From: Clostridium sp. chh4-2
GTDB lineage: Bacteria > Bacillota > Clostridia > Lachnospirales > Lachnospiraceae
Length of the DNA: 64,000 nucleotides
Assembly: GCF_002899675.1 (NCBI RefSeq)
Contig: NZ_PKUU01000002.1
Location: 286,708 to 350,707 of the forward strand
Reading direction: 5' to 3'
This document shows positions 25,917 to 34,602 of the stretch, piece by piece (position 1 is the stretch's first letter; each line of letters starts with the position of its first letter). The notes below the pieces were generated by a model, which was not told the origin of the DNA, searched no databases, and saw only the letters and a list, made by a program, of their open reading frames with translations. Both the position numbers and the translations under genes were made by a program.

Positions 25917-26108
25917 TTACTTTTTCCGGTTTTTCCATAGAGATTCGCATAAACTGGCAAAAAAGCAGATCAGGAAAAAGACGATTTCTATTACCAGGGA
26001 TGAATTATAAGGATTATTGGTTACGAATCCATAAATAGTACAAATTAAGTAAAAGCCGATTGACACGATAAAAGCCTTTAAAAATGCAAGCTGTATGTAT
26101 TGTTTCAT
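25917..26108 (-). CDS. Small two-helix membrane protein, unknown function
   Basis: 63 aa with two hydrophobic segments (about residues 8-28 and 37-54) and a basic tail WKNRKK. A strong GAGGAGG ribosome site and a good promoter at 26194-26221 support expression. No family is recognised. It stands alone between the surface-protein gene and an oxidoreductase gene, and is bracketed by two solo 52-bp palindromes (25718 and 26250). Confidence 0.65.
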   Translation of the reverse strand: MKQYIQLAFLKAFIVSIGFYLICTIYGFVTNNPYNSSLVIEIVFFLICFFASLCESLWKNRKK

Positions 26109-26193
26109 AAAATCCTCCTCTTATAGGGCGGTACAAATTGTAATTTCCATGTTCACAGACAATTGGTTTTACAAAAAATTCTGATTAAGGTAA

Positions 26194-26221
26194 ATTATAC
26201 CATATACCCATAAAAGAACAA
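26194..26221 (-). promoter_or_regulatory. Putative promoter of the small membrane protein
   Basis: On the minus strand TTGTTC (26221-26216) is followed after 16 bp by TATAAT (26199-26194), with an extended -10 TGG directly upstream. The leader would be about 80 nt. Confidence 0.6.
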
Positions 26222-26249
26222 TGCTTAAAATTTTTAAAAGAGGGCGGTA

Positions 26250-26301
26250 TTTACATCGAACGTGAAAGCATTTTCCAAAATGCCTTAACGTTTGATGTAA
26301 A
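26250..26301 (+). repeat. Solo 52-bp palindromic repeat (copy 2 of 2 outside composites)
   Basis: The sequence begins TTTACATCGAACGTGAAAGC and ends GCCTTAACGTTTGATGTAAA. The arms pair nearly end to end, including TTTACATC with GATGTAAA. It is the most symmetric member of the short palindrome family also found at 25718, 6651, 40570 and 50860. Confidence 0.8.
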
Positions 26302-26436
26302 AAAAGATTTCCATCCTATTATCAAAGCTTTTCTCCAAGCAACTGGCTCCCCCAGCAATTTATGATATGATTAAAACAGCAAAAAGGCCGCCAGATAAAA
26401 CAGATCCGCATGCCACAATAATAGGAGGAACCCCTT

Positions 26437-27459
26437 ATGATTCACTTTGCAACAATAGGAACAAATTTTATCACCAAATGGTTTTTAGAAGCCGCAAAAG
26501 AGTGTCCCATCCTGGAATACCAGGCGGTTTATTCCAGAAATGAGGATACAGCCAAAGCATTTGCCCGGGAATTTGGCGCAAAGACCTATGTCACGGATAT
26601 TGAAGAACTGGCCCGGATGGAATCGGTTGATGGAGTTTACATCGCCAGTCCCAACAGCCTTCATTATGAACAGGCCATGCTTTTGATGGAACATGGAAAA
26701 CATATTCTGTGTGAAAAAACCATAGCCAGCAATTCCCAGGAATTAAAATCTATGCTTGAACTGGCTGAGAAAAAGCATGTGGTGCTGCTGGAAGCCATGA
26801 GGTCTGTATTTGATCCGGGCTTTTACGCCATATCTGAAAACCTTCATAAACTGGGAACGATCCGTAGGGCCAGCTTCCAATTCTGTAAGTATTCTTCCAG
26901 ATATGATAATTTTAAAAATGGAATCGTGGAAAATGCCTTCAATCCGGAACTTTCCAACGGAGCTCTGATGGATATCGGGGTATACTGCGTTCATCCCATG
27001 ATGAAATTATTCGGACGGCCAAAGTCGGTTCATGGAGAAGCGCTCATGCTGAGAAACGGCATAGACGGTTCCGGGACGATTCTGGCAGGATACGAAGGGA
27101 TGCAGGCGGAAATGATCTATTCCAAGATATCTAACAGCCAGGTTCCCAGCCAAATTCAGGGAGAAGACGGATGCATGATTATAAGAGCAATTGAAAATCC
27201 GAAAGAGCTTTTTATCACCTACAACAATGGCGAAACAGAAAAGATCCTCGTAGGAAAGAATGATCAAAATATGGTCTATGAAACAGCGGAATGGGTGCGC
27301 CTGATCGAAAACGGCCTGACCGGCCGGGAACACAACCGGTATTCTGTGATGGCTTTGGAAGTTATGGATCAGGTGAGAGCCCAGACCGGATTGGTATTTC
27401 CGGCAGATAAGCGGCTGTTTTCGGCAAAAACCGGGGGATCAGACAGTTTTACAGAATAA
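26437..27459 (+). CDS. Gfo/Idh/MocA-family oxidoreductase
   Basis: 340-aa NAD(P)-dependent oxidoreductase of the glucose-fructose oxidoreductase/inositol dehydrogenase family. The N-terminal Rossmann domain starts MIHFATIGTNFIT with the GxxxxT turn, followed by VDGVYIASPNSLHYEQA and GKHILCEKT, the family's EKP motif with Thr for Pro. The C-terminal substrate domain contains GALMDIGVYCVHP. Substrates are usually sugars, polyols or acid sugars; this one is unassigned. TAGGAGGAA lies upstream. It is convergent with the AraC gene at 27470 with only 10 bp between stops. Confidence 0.92.
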   Translation: MIHFATIGTNFITKWFLEAAKECPILEYQAVYSRNEDTAKAFAREFGAKTYVTDIEELARMESVDGVYIASPNSLHYEQAMLLMEHGKHILCEKTIASNSQELKSMLELAEKKHVVLLEAMRSVFDPGFYAISENLHKLGTIRRASFQFCKYSSRYDNFKNGIVENAFNPELSNGALMDIGVYCVHPMMKLFGRPKSVHGEALMLRNGIDGSGTILAGYEGMQAEMIYSKISNSQVPSQIQGEDGCMIIRAIENPKELFITYNNGETEKILVGKNDQNMVYETAEWVRLIENGLTGREHNRYSVMALEVMDQVRAQTGLVFPADKRLFSAKTGGSDSFTE

Positions 27460-27469
27460 GACTCTGGAC

Positions 27470-28363
27470 TCAGAATGTCTTTCGGTACCGCAGGGGAGTT
27501 GTATTAAGCTTCTTTTTGAAAACCTCAATAAAATAACTGGTGCTGCAAAAGCCTGTCTCATAGGCGATTTGGCTTATGGGGAGGCTGCTGTCCTTTAAAA
27601 GGGTTACCGCTTTTGACAGGCGGTAACTTTGAAGGTAGGAGAATATGGTATCTCCGGTGACTCGCTTAAAAAGGCGGCAGCATTCGCTGGAACTGAGAGA
27701 CACTTCTTTGGCGATCATGGAAATGGTCAGCGGCTCATTATAGTGGTCATTGACAAAATTCAGGATCGTCTGTACATAGGCGTTATTCCTGAGATGGGAA
27801 CCGCTGTCTGCGCTTAGTTCTCCAGGGCAGCTGCGCAGCAGATGCAGCCATATCTGTCCTAATAGGGCGGCACATTCTATTTCATATCCAAAGACCCGGT
27901 TCTCGCAGAGTTCATAGATTTTGCGTATATGAACCAGAACTTCGGCCTGCCAATCCACATTTCTCTTAAAAAGAACACATTCAAAGCCGGCTTCCCTGAG
28001 ATAGGGCAGCACATATTTCTTTTCAAATACACTTCCCGGAAAGCTGCTGAGCAGTCTGGGCCCTGCGTCCACACAGATATAGGCGCTGTCCGGCTGGCGG
28101 CCAGGGCGGGCCATGTGAAGGCATCCGCTGTTTACGAAGATGCCTTCTCCAGTATTCAGATGAAATTGTCTGTGACCCACAAAAAAATCAATGGTTCCCA
28201 AAGTCACAAGACAGAATTGGAGTTCCTCGTGCCAATGCCAGTTGATATATCCTAAAACGTTCCGGCTCATAACAGAATCATAGACAGCCAGCGGAAAGTC
28301 AAATGACCCGTGGATGGTTGTTTCTTTTTGCTCTTCATCGATGGGGATGTTAAAGACCTGCAT
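27470..28363 (-). CDS. AraC-family transcriptional regulator with cupin sensor domain
   Basis: 297 aa from ATG 28363; an in-frame TTG 15 nt upstream is less likely because GAGG lies between the two. The N-terminal half is a cupin-like ligand-binding domain (GYINWHWHEELQFCLV, then GEGIFVNSGCLH). The C-terminal 100 residues hold two helix-turn-helix motifs (ISMIAKEVSLSSSECCRLFK and ISQIAYETGFCSTSYFIEVF). It is divergent from the M20 hydrolase at 28516 and probably regulates that gene, or the convergent oxidoreductase. Confidence 0.92.
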   Translation of the reverse strand: MQVFNIPIDEEQKETTIHGSFDFPLAVYDSVMSRNVLGYINWHWHEELQFCLVTLGTIDFFVGHRQFHLNTGEGIFVNSGCLHMARPGRQPDSAYICVDAGPRLLSSFPGSVFEKKYVLPYLREAGFECVLFKRNVDWQAEVLVHIRKIYELCENRVFGYEIECAALLGQIWLHLLRSCPGELSADSGSHLRNNAYVQTILNFVNDHYNEPLTISMIAKEVSLSSSECCRLFKRVTGDTIFSYLQSYRLSKAVTLLKDSSLPISQIAYETGFCSTSYFIEVFKKKLNTTPLRYRKTF

Positions 28364-28515
28364 ATGTATATTCCTCAATCCTGTTATATTATTGCCTATT
28401 ATTATGATATACTTTTACACCGAAATCAACTATTATTTTCAATGATAAGCGATAGGGGTGCCGACAGGCAGAACCCTCCTTGCGCAATATTATTATATAT
28501 ATGAGGTGAGTGGAT

Positions 28516-29679
28516 ATGAAAAACGGATGGACAGATAGTTATGGAGAGGAATTGATCGATTTTTACCGCGAGAGCGTGCGCACACCCAGCTATTCCGACG
28601 AGGAAGGGGAGCTTGCCAAAAAGCTGATTAAAAAGATGAAAGAGCTGGATTTTGATGATGCCTATGTGGATGGAGCCGGAAATGTGGTAGGGCGTGTTGG
28701 AAATGGAGAAAAAGTGATTCATTTTGATTCACATATGGATACTGTGGAGGTAAAAGATGAGGAGGAATGGACAGCGCCGCCATTTGAGGCCAGGATGATA
28801 AACGGTATGGTATACGGACGTGGGTCAGTGGACATGAAAGGTGGTTTAAGCGCATCTGTCTTTGCGGCGGCATTGGCTAAAAATGCCGGATTATTGGAGG
28901 GAAAGACCGTATATGTTACCGGATCAGTTTGTGAAGAATACTGCGACGGAGTATGTTTGGAGCATTTTTATAAGGACAGCGGTGTGAAGCCGGATTTCTG
29001 CATCATATGCGAGCCTTCCGACAACGTGATTACATTAGGCCATACGGGAAAGGTGCAGGCCAGAATCAGGACGCATGGAGTTTCCGCCCATGGTTCTGCA
29101 CCGGAAAAAGGCGTCAATGCAGTTTACGAGATGGCGGGGATCATAGAACGGGTGGATGCGCTTAACAAAGAGCTTCAGGCCAGAGAGGGCGGAGGAAGCA
29201 TTGTGCTGTCCAGAATTTCCAGCGTTTCCGCATCCCTGAATGCGGTTCCCAGTGAATGTGAGATATATCTTGACCGGCGCCTGCGTTTAGGGGAGAGCGT
29301 GGCGCAGGTTGAGGAAGAACTGGAAGGCCTCATCAAGGGAAAAAGAGCGGACTGGGTTCCGGGAACTCTGTACCATACCAGTTGGATGGGGACAGAGCTT
29401 GTATATCATCCGGAACACGAACCTTGGAAAATATCTCTGGACGCTCCGCTGACCGTATGCTGTACTCAGGCATATGAAACCGTGTTTGGAGAAAAGCCTT
29501 CTAAATACGATTTCTGGGATTTCGGGACCAACGCAGTGGTTCCCGTATCATTGGGAATCCCCACCATCGGTTTCGGTCCTGGCGAATACAAGCTGGCCCA
29601 TATGCGGGATGAACACTGCGCGGCAGAGAAGGTCTGTGAGGCATGCAGATTTTATGTGGAATTGATCCGCCGCCTTTAA
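28516..29679 (+). CDS. M20-family metallohydrolase (YgeY/ArgE/DapE-like)
   Basis: Cytoplasmic zinc-dependent amidohydrolase of 387 aa; ATG 28516 follows GAGGTGAG. Metal-site motifs are visible: HFDSHMDTV (first His and Asp), YGRGSVDMKGG (bridging Asp), SVCEEYCDG (catalytic Glu pair), ICEPSD and a late His in LAHMRDEHC. The dimerisation domain has GVSAHGSAPEKG. It resembles YgeY-type hydrolases found near purine/selenium-linked catabolism, but also acylamino-acid deacylases; the substrate is unproven. Its divergent neighbour is the AraC regulator. No clear terminator follows. Confidence 0.9.
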   Translation: MKNGWTDSYGEELIDFYRESVRTPSYSDEEGELAKKLIKKMKELDFDDAYVDGAGNVVGRVGNGEKVIHFDSHMDTVEVKDEEEWTAPPFEARMINGMVYGRGSVDMKGGLSASVFAAALAKNAGLLEGKTVYVTGSVCEEYCDGVCLEHFYKDSGVKPDFCIICEPSDNVITLGHTGKVQARIRTHGVSAHGSAPEKGVNAVYEMAGIIERVDALNKELQAREGGGSIVLSRISSVSASLNAVPSECEIYLDRRLRLGESVAQVEEELEGLIKGKRADWVPGTLYHTSWMGTELVYHPEHEPWKISLDAPLTVCCTQAYETVFGEKPSKYDFWDFGTNAVVPVSLGIPTIGFGPGEYKLAHMRDEHCAAEKVCEACRFYVELIRRL

Positions 29680-29733
29680 AGGCAAAATGCGTAAATAATT
29701 ATTTTACAATTCCCCAGTCCTTTTAGGCCAAAC

Positions 29734-30579
29734 TCAGTTATTATAGATCTTATTCGGATCAAATCCCAGATAATTTTTGCCTTTTAAAACCATGATCCGG
29801 TCAGGGCGGCCGGATGCGGGGCCCCAGAAGCTTGGAACGGAAACTGGGCTGTAAGTGCCGTTTAACAGCTGATGGCACAGATCGATGGCATTGGGAAGGC
29901 AATCCTCGCCTAAAGGTGCGCCTAATGGCCGGAAATCATGGTGGCCGTTATAGATATGGTCATAGCGGTCGCCCATGTCCCTCATGCGCTCCAGGTATTT
30001 TACTGAAGTTTCGATGGGAATTGCGCTCATTCCCAGATTGTAATTCAGGGCGTCCCCGCAGAACAGGCATCTGGTGCTTTCATCCAGGAAAATCATTTCT
30101 CCTACGGAATGTCCGGGACAGTCATAAGCGGTCACAATGCGGCCGCCCAGGTCGAACTGCATGCCGTCGTGAAGTTCATGTATGATGGGCATGGGTTCCT
30201 CTGGGCCCGGCTCCCTGAGATCCACATTGATATCATAGGGATAAATCCCGTTCTGGCGCAGGGCAATGCATCTGGTGTCATCGACGCGGCGGCTGAGATC
30301 CTGGGGAATTGGCTGCGTGTTGTCTTTTGGGTTGATCCAAATTTCGTCAAACTGCCTGGCGTTGCCGGTGTGGTCTACATGGCCGTGGCTGATCACAACG
30401 ATGAGCGGTTTATCGGTAATCATCTCGATAGCGCCGCGCAGATCGCCGATTCCCATACCGCAGTCGATGACCATGGCCTTTTCTTCACCGATCAGAAGAA
30501 AGATGCTGGCGCAGTCAAATTCATCGATTTCCCAAGTGTTTTTTCTGAATTGTACCATAGGAAAAAGCTTTGTTAACAT
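29734..30579 (-). CDS. Metallo-beta-lactamase-fold hydrolase
   Basis: 281-aa soluble hydrolase. The metal-binding motif is SHGHVDHTG (HxHxDH), followed by a His in CPGHSVGEM and an Asp in LFCGDAL. The N-terminus has CASIFLLIGEEKAMVIDCGMG, typical of the glyoxalase II-like branch. The start is well supported by GAGGAGG. Substrates of this branch are thioesters, lactones or similar; none can be assigned. It is on the same strand as the LysR gene 167 bp upstream, which may control it. Confidence 0.9.
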   Translation of the reverse strand: MLTKLFPMVQFRKNTWEIDEFDCASIFLLIGEEKAMVIDCGMGIGDLRGAIEMITDKPLIVVISHGHVDHTGNARQFDEIWINPKDNTQPIPQDLSRRVDDTRCIALRQNGIYPYDINVDLREPGPEEPMPIIHELHDGMQFDLGGRIVTAYDCPGHSVGEMIFLDESTRCLFCGDALNYNLGMSAIPIETSVKYLERMRDMGDRYDHIYNGHHDFRPLGAPLGEDCLPNAIDLCHQLLNGTYSPVSVPSFWGPASGRPDRIMVLKGKNYLGFDPNKIYNN

Positions 30580-30655
30580 ATGAAAACCTCCTCTTGAATT
30601 ATATAGTGGAATACATTTCGGTCGGAACAGGTATTGTAACTGCCCGAACCGGCTG

Positions 30656-30701
30656 ACTAAATCGTAGCAAATTTCGAGAACAGCAACAATTCTGATTTAG
30701 T
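30656..30701 (-). promoter_or_regulatory. Inverted repeat ACTAAATC/GATTTAGT upstream of the metallo-hydrolase gene
   Basis: ACTAAATC at 30656-30663 and GATTTAGT at 30694-30701 are exact inverted octamers with centres 38 bp apart, each next to GGC/GCC. Position between the LysR gene and the metallo-hydrolase gene suggests a regulator site. Support is by symmetry only. Confidence 0.3.
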
Positions 30702-30746
30702 GGCCGAATTAATTCCAAAATAGAATGAAAGAGAAGGTTTATTCTT

Positions 30747-31658
30747 TTATTTTTCTTTGTCAGTCACAAGACTGCATAGGTATTGGCGGAAAGTTTCCTG
30801 GTAAATGGAAAGCTTTCTGCCCTTTTTTTGTGCAAGGACAATGGGAAACTCAGGACATCCCCGCAGAGGGCAGACGTATACATTGTCCAGGTTAAAGATA
30901 TCGATATCGCTTTCAAAGTAAAATGTGATTCCTTCCCCAAAGATAACGCGCTGGAACACCTGATCCCTGCGCAGCTCATCGCCGCTTTCCAAGTGGAAGG
31001 CCTTAGGCGGATGGGGGATGTTTAAATCATTGCAGATATCCTGGTAAACGCTCATCATATGGATGGCCTTAATAAGTATTTTTTCATTTTCCAGGTCAGA
31101 GAAGGTGACAAAGGGGTTGCCGGCCAGGCGGTGATTTTTCTGCATGATCACCATCAGTGGGTCCGGGCTTAAAATGGTATAATCGCAGTATTCTTCCGTG
31201 GAAAGCATCTTGTGCATGATCGCAAAGTCCAGCTTTCCCTCCTGAAGATCGGCGAATACCGATTCCGGCGCAGCCGGTTTGGTGGAATAGAGGGAAAGGG
31301 ATATTTCCGGATACCGTGTATTGATTTCTGGGGATCTGAGATGGAAGCCAAGGCCTAAGATATCGGTTGGAGTGATGTAGTAGGTGATCACTTTCTGAGA
31401 AGAAAATTTGGCTAAATCATCGATGGCCTTTTGAAATTCAGGCGCCAGGTTTTGCAGGGAATTGTAGAACTGCCGGCCAGCCGGAGTCAGTGTAACCGTT
31501 CTTCGCTCCCTGTTAAATAAATCCACACCCAGTTCATTTTCTAATTTAAGTATGGCTTTGGATACGGAAGACTGAGAAATATGATTCCGTTCCGACACTT
31601 CCCAAAAGGTTTCTCCCGCAGCAATTTCCATAAAATACCCCATAGCAATTGTATCCAT
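30747..31658 (-). CDS. LysR-family transcriptional regulator
   Basis: 303 aa. The N-terminal winged helix-turn-helix (MGYFMEIAAGETFWEVSERN, then SQSSVSKAILKLENELGVDLF) and an effector domain from about residue 90 are clear. GGAGGTCACGTT gives a good ribosome site. It is divergent from the peptide-type ABC operon at 31927; the 268-bp shared region contains repeated ATTGAT words. Control of that operon is likely; control of the downstream metallo-hydrolase is possible. Confidence 0.93.
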   Translation of the reverse strand: MDTIAMGYFMEIAAGETFWEVSERNHISQSSVSKAILKLENELGVDLFNRERRTVTLTPAGRQFYNSLQNLAPEFQKAIDDLAKFSSQKVITYYITPTDILGLGFHLRSPEINTRYPEISLSLYSTKPAAPESVFADLQEGKLDFAIMHKMLSTEEYCDYTILSPDPLMVIMQKNHRLAGNPFVTFSDLENEKILIKAIHMMSVYQDICNDLNIPHPPKAFHLESGDELRRDQVFQRVIFGEGITFYFESDIDIFNLDNVYVCPLRGCPEFPIVLAQKKGRKLSIYQETFRQYLCSLVTDKEK

Positions 31659-31743
31659 AACGTGACCTCCCTATGTTTATGCAGCTATTATATATCAGCG
31701 GATTGCCGTTTGTAAAGGTTGGTAAAAATGCGCTAAAAAACAA

Positions 31744-31813
31744 ATTGATTCGAAAACGGAATTGATGGATTGATGAAAATGAATTGATACCAGGACAAAA
31801 AACAGGTTAAAAT
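31744..31813 (+). promoter_or_regulatory. ATTGAT repeat cluster and putative promoter of the second peptide-type operon
   Basis: ATTGAT occurs at 31744, 31761, 31769 and 31783. The last overlaps a possible -35 TTGATA (31784-31789), with TAAAAT at 31808-31813 as -10 after 18 bp. The leader would be about 110 nt. The repeats may bind the divergent LysR protein; this is inferred from position. Confidence 0.4.
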
Positions 31814-31926
31814 GCATATAAACAAAGCGGATGTGAAAGAAAAAATATGAAAAATTACCATGGTATGAATAATGTTATTCCGTTGGGTTTATAAGACTGA
31901 ATCTATTTGAAAAAGGAGAGGGAATC

Positions 31927-33618
31927 ATGAAAAAGGGAAGAATTGCTGCATTGTGTCTTGCATTATCGATGGTGACCGGGATGACGTCCGGCTGCGCAAA
32001 AACCACGGTTTCCGGTACTGCGGCCCAGGAGTCAGGCGCTGCGGAGACGACCATAGCCATGACCACAGGAGCGGCAGTAAATAATACGGCGGCCGAGGAC
32101 TGGAGCAGTTATAAAACAGCAGATGGAAAGACATTTATCCGGGTAGGAATTGATGCAGACCCCGGAACCATGGATCCGTTCGTATCGGGAAGCCAGAACG
32201 GGAAAAATGCTACGATTAAATCCAGCCTCTATCAGTATTTAGGCATGATCCAGGGCGTCGGCGGCGAACTGGCTCCTGAACTGGCAAAGAGCTGGGAGAA
32301 AACAGGCGATACGGTTTGGGACATTGAACTGTTTGATTACATCCATGACTGGAACGGCAACAACATTACAGCAGAGGACGTGGTATTCAGCTATGAGCAG
32401 GCAAAGGCCAATAACTATTCCAACATGAAATATGTGGAAAGCATCGAAGCCACCGGTGATTACACCGTGAAATTGACCCTGAACAGCAGCGCCAAAACAT
32501 TATTCGAACGAATTATGCAGGGAACCGTTGTGGTATCGAAAAAGGCGTATGAAGAGAGCTCCGACAATATGTCCACAGACGCCTGCTTCACAGGCCCATA
32601 CAAACTGGTGGAATGGGTTTCCGGATCATCTCTTGTCATTGAAAAATGGGATGATTACTGGCAGAACGAAGAAGAAGCCAAAAAGGATATCAACCAGACG
32701 GCTAATGTGGACAGGATTGAATTCTATGTAATAAAAGAAGCGTCCCAGATGGCAATTGCCCTGGAAACAGGAAAGATCGACATGGTTTATAATCTGGATG
32801 CGACAGAAGCGGAACGGTTTATGGACGGCGGCGGATCTTCCGACGGATTTAACGTGTTTACAACTGTCAATAACCTGACACAGACCATGTTCCTCAATGT
32901 GGACAACAACAGCCCGTTTTATGAGAATCTGCCGCTGAGGCAGGCCGTTTTATATAGTTTTGATTCTCAGGGCATGGTGGACGGAGCGTCCGGCGGCTAC
33001 GGAGTCGTGTGCAAGACATTTGGAGGGGATGAACTGCCCGATTTCCAGGAGGCCTGGAGAGAGGAAGACTACTATGAATACAATCCGGAAAAAGCAAAGG
33101 AACTGTTAAAGGAAGCCGGTTACGGAGAGGGTGAATTATCCCTGAGAATTGTGACAAACAACAGCTCCATGAGAAATAAAATCGCCCAGATTCTGCAGGC
33201 TTATCTGCTTCAGGTGGGAATTAAATCAGAGATTCTGCCTTATGACGATACTTTGTTCAACACCTATAAAAATGATTCGACACAATGGGATATCCTTCTG
33301 GATAACTGCGGAACCTCCGATGAACTGATCGGCATGTGGAGAGGAAAGATGGATTCCACAAACTTTGTAAACGGTACGGCCAACTTCGCTCACGACGATG
33401 AACTGCAGCGCCTGGTGCTTTTAGCAATCAATACGGACACCAACAGCCCGGAAACGGTGAATGACCTTCATCAGTATATGAAAGACCAGGCCTATGTATA
33501 CGGCATGTACAACAATCTGGCGTTTACCATCTGCCGCGATGTGGTAACGGATGTGTCCATGAACAGCACCCCATGGCTGATGCCTGCAGGATGTACTTAT
33601 GTATGGAATGAGAAGTAG
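31927..33618 (+). CDS. Peptide-type ABC transporter substrate-binding lipoprotein (SBP family 5)
   Basis: 563-aa receptor; start preceded by AAAGGAGAGG. Signal MKKGRIAALCLALSMV and lipobox TSGC (Cys near residue 23), then a Thr/Ala/Gly-rich linker to about residue 55. Family motifs are GIDADPGTMDPFVSG, ITAEDVVFSYEQA, TGPYKLVEWVSGSSL and NPEKAKELLKEAGYGEG. It is only distantly similar to the receptor at 3747, so the two importers likely carry different solutes. It leads a B-C-D-F permease/ATPase set. Confidence 0.95.
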   Translation: MKKGRIAALCLALSMVTGMTSGCAKTTVSGTAAQESGAAETTIAMTTGAAVNNTAAEDWSSYKTADGKTFIRVGIDADPGTMDPFVSGSQNGKNATIKSSLYQYLGMIQGVGGELAPELAKSWEKTGDTVWDIELFDYIHDWNGNNITAEDVVFSYEQAKANNYSNMKYVESIEATGDYTVKLTLNSSAKTLFERIMQGTVVVSKKAYEESSDNMSTDACFTGPYKLVEWVSGSSLVIEKWDDYWQNEEEAKKDINQTANVDRIEFYVIKEASQMAIALETGKIDMVYNLDATEAERFMDGGGSSDGFNVFTTVNNLTQTMFLNVDNNSPFYENLPLRQAVLYSFDSQGMVDGASGGYGVVCKTFGGDELPDFQEAWREEDYYEYNPEKAKELLKEAGYGEGELSLRIVTNNSSMRNKIAQILQAYLLQVGIKSEILPYDDTLFNTYKNDSTQWDILLDNCGTSDELIGMWRGKMDSTNFVNGTANFAHDDELQRLVLLAINTDTNSPETVNDLHQYMKDQAYVYGMYNNLAFTICRDVVTDVSMNSTPWLMPAGCTYVWNEK

Positions 33619-33648
33619 TTGAGACCGATAGCAAGCGAGGGCTGAATA

Positions 33649-34602
33649 ATGAAGAAATACGTTATAAAAAGGTTATTATGGATGATTCCGGTAATCCTGG
33701 GAGTTACAATTGCGATCTTCACAATTATGCATTTTGTGCCAGGAGATCCGGCGGTTATTATACTGGGTTCAGAGGCAACAGAAGCGGAGCTTCAGTCCAA
33801 GAGAGAGGCGCTGGGCTTGACACAGCCGTTTTTCGTACAGCTGGCTTCTTATATGAAACGAGTCTTTTTACATATGGATTTTGGAACCTCTTATATCACC
33901 AACAACAGCATTACCAATGAACTGCTGGCCCGTCTGCCGAGAACCGCTTTGGTAGGGTTCGTTTCCATGGTTCTGATGCTGCTGATCGGAATCCCTCTTG
34001 GGATTACGGCGGCAGTTCATCAAAATGGGTTTGGAGACAGGATCTGCATGATCATAGCGTTGGCGGGAGTATCGGTTCCCTCCTTCTGGCTGGGGCTTTT
34101 GCTGGTAATCGTGTTCGCGCTGAAGTTAGGCTGGCTGCCGGCCTCGGGAATCGGCGGCTTCCAGTTCTATGTGCTTCCCTGCTTAGCCAGCGCCTTTGGA
34201 GGCATTGCGGGGCTGGCGAGACAGTCCAGATCCAGCATGCTGGAGGTAATCCGGTCTGATTATGTCACCACGGCCAGATCAAAAGGGCTTTCCGAGCGCA
34301 GTGTGATCTACGGCCATGCGCTTCCCAATGCGCTGATTCCCATCATAACGGTGGCAGGTTCCCATCTCGCCCATATATTCGGCGGCTCCGTGGTAATTGA
34401 AAATGTATTTTCGATTCCGGGAATTGGTTCCTATATGGTAACCGCAGTCAATAACCGGGATTATACGGTGGTAACCGGTTCTGTAATCTTTTTAGCTGTG
34501 GTATTCAGTCTGGTTATGCTGCTGGTGGATGTGATCTACGCATTTGTGGATCCGCGTATTAAAGCACAGTATGTTAACGGCAAAAAGAAGGGGGCGAAAT
34601 GA
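33649..34602 (+). CDS. Peptide-type ABC transporter permease (DppB-like)
   Basis: 317-aa permease, complete. The first helix follows MKKYVIKRLLWMIPVILG, then FTIMHFVPGDPAVIILG. The EAA loop reads SDYVTTARSKGLSERSVIYG, followed by HALPNALIP. The C-terminus AFVDPRIKAQY is typical. GAGGGC is the likely ribosome site. It resembles the truncated permease at the window start and shows what is missing there. Its stop overlaps the next start (ATGA). Confidence 0.95.
   Translation: MKKYVIKRLLWMIPVILGVTIAIFTIMHFVPGDPAVIILGSEATEAELQSKREALGLTQPFFVQLASYMKRVFLHMDFGTSYITNNSITNELLARLPRTALVGFVSMVLMLLIGIPLGITAAVHQNGFGDRICMIIALAGVSVPSFWLGLLLVIVFALKLGWLPASGIGGFQFYVLPCLASAFGGIAGLARQSRSSMLEVIRSDYVTTARSKGLSERSVIYGHALPNALIPIITVAGSHLAHIFGGSVVIENVFSIPGIGSYMVTAVNNRDYTVVTGSVIFLAVVFSLVMLLVDVIYAFVDPRIKAQYVNGKKKGAK

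Larger units (their letters stand above)
26109..26436. other. Intergenic region with promoter and solo palindrome
   Basis: 328 bp without a supported gene. It contains the minus-strand promoter at 26194-26221 for the small membrane protein, the 52-bp palindrome at 26250-26301, and the leader of the plus-strand oxidoreductase gene with TAGGAGGAA as ribosome site. No clear plus-strand -35/-10 pair was found. Confidence 0.6.
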
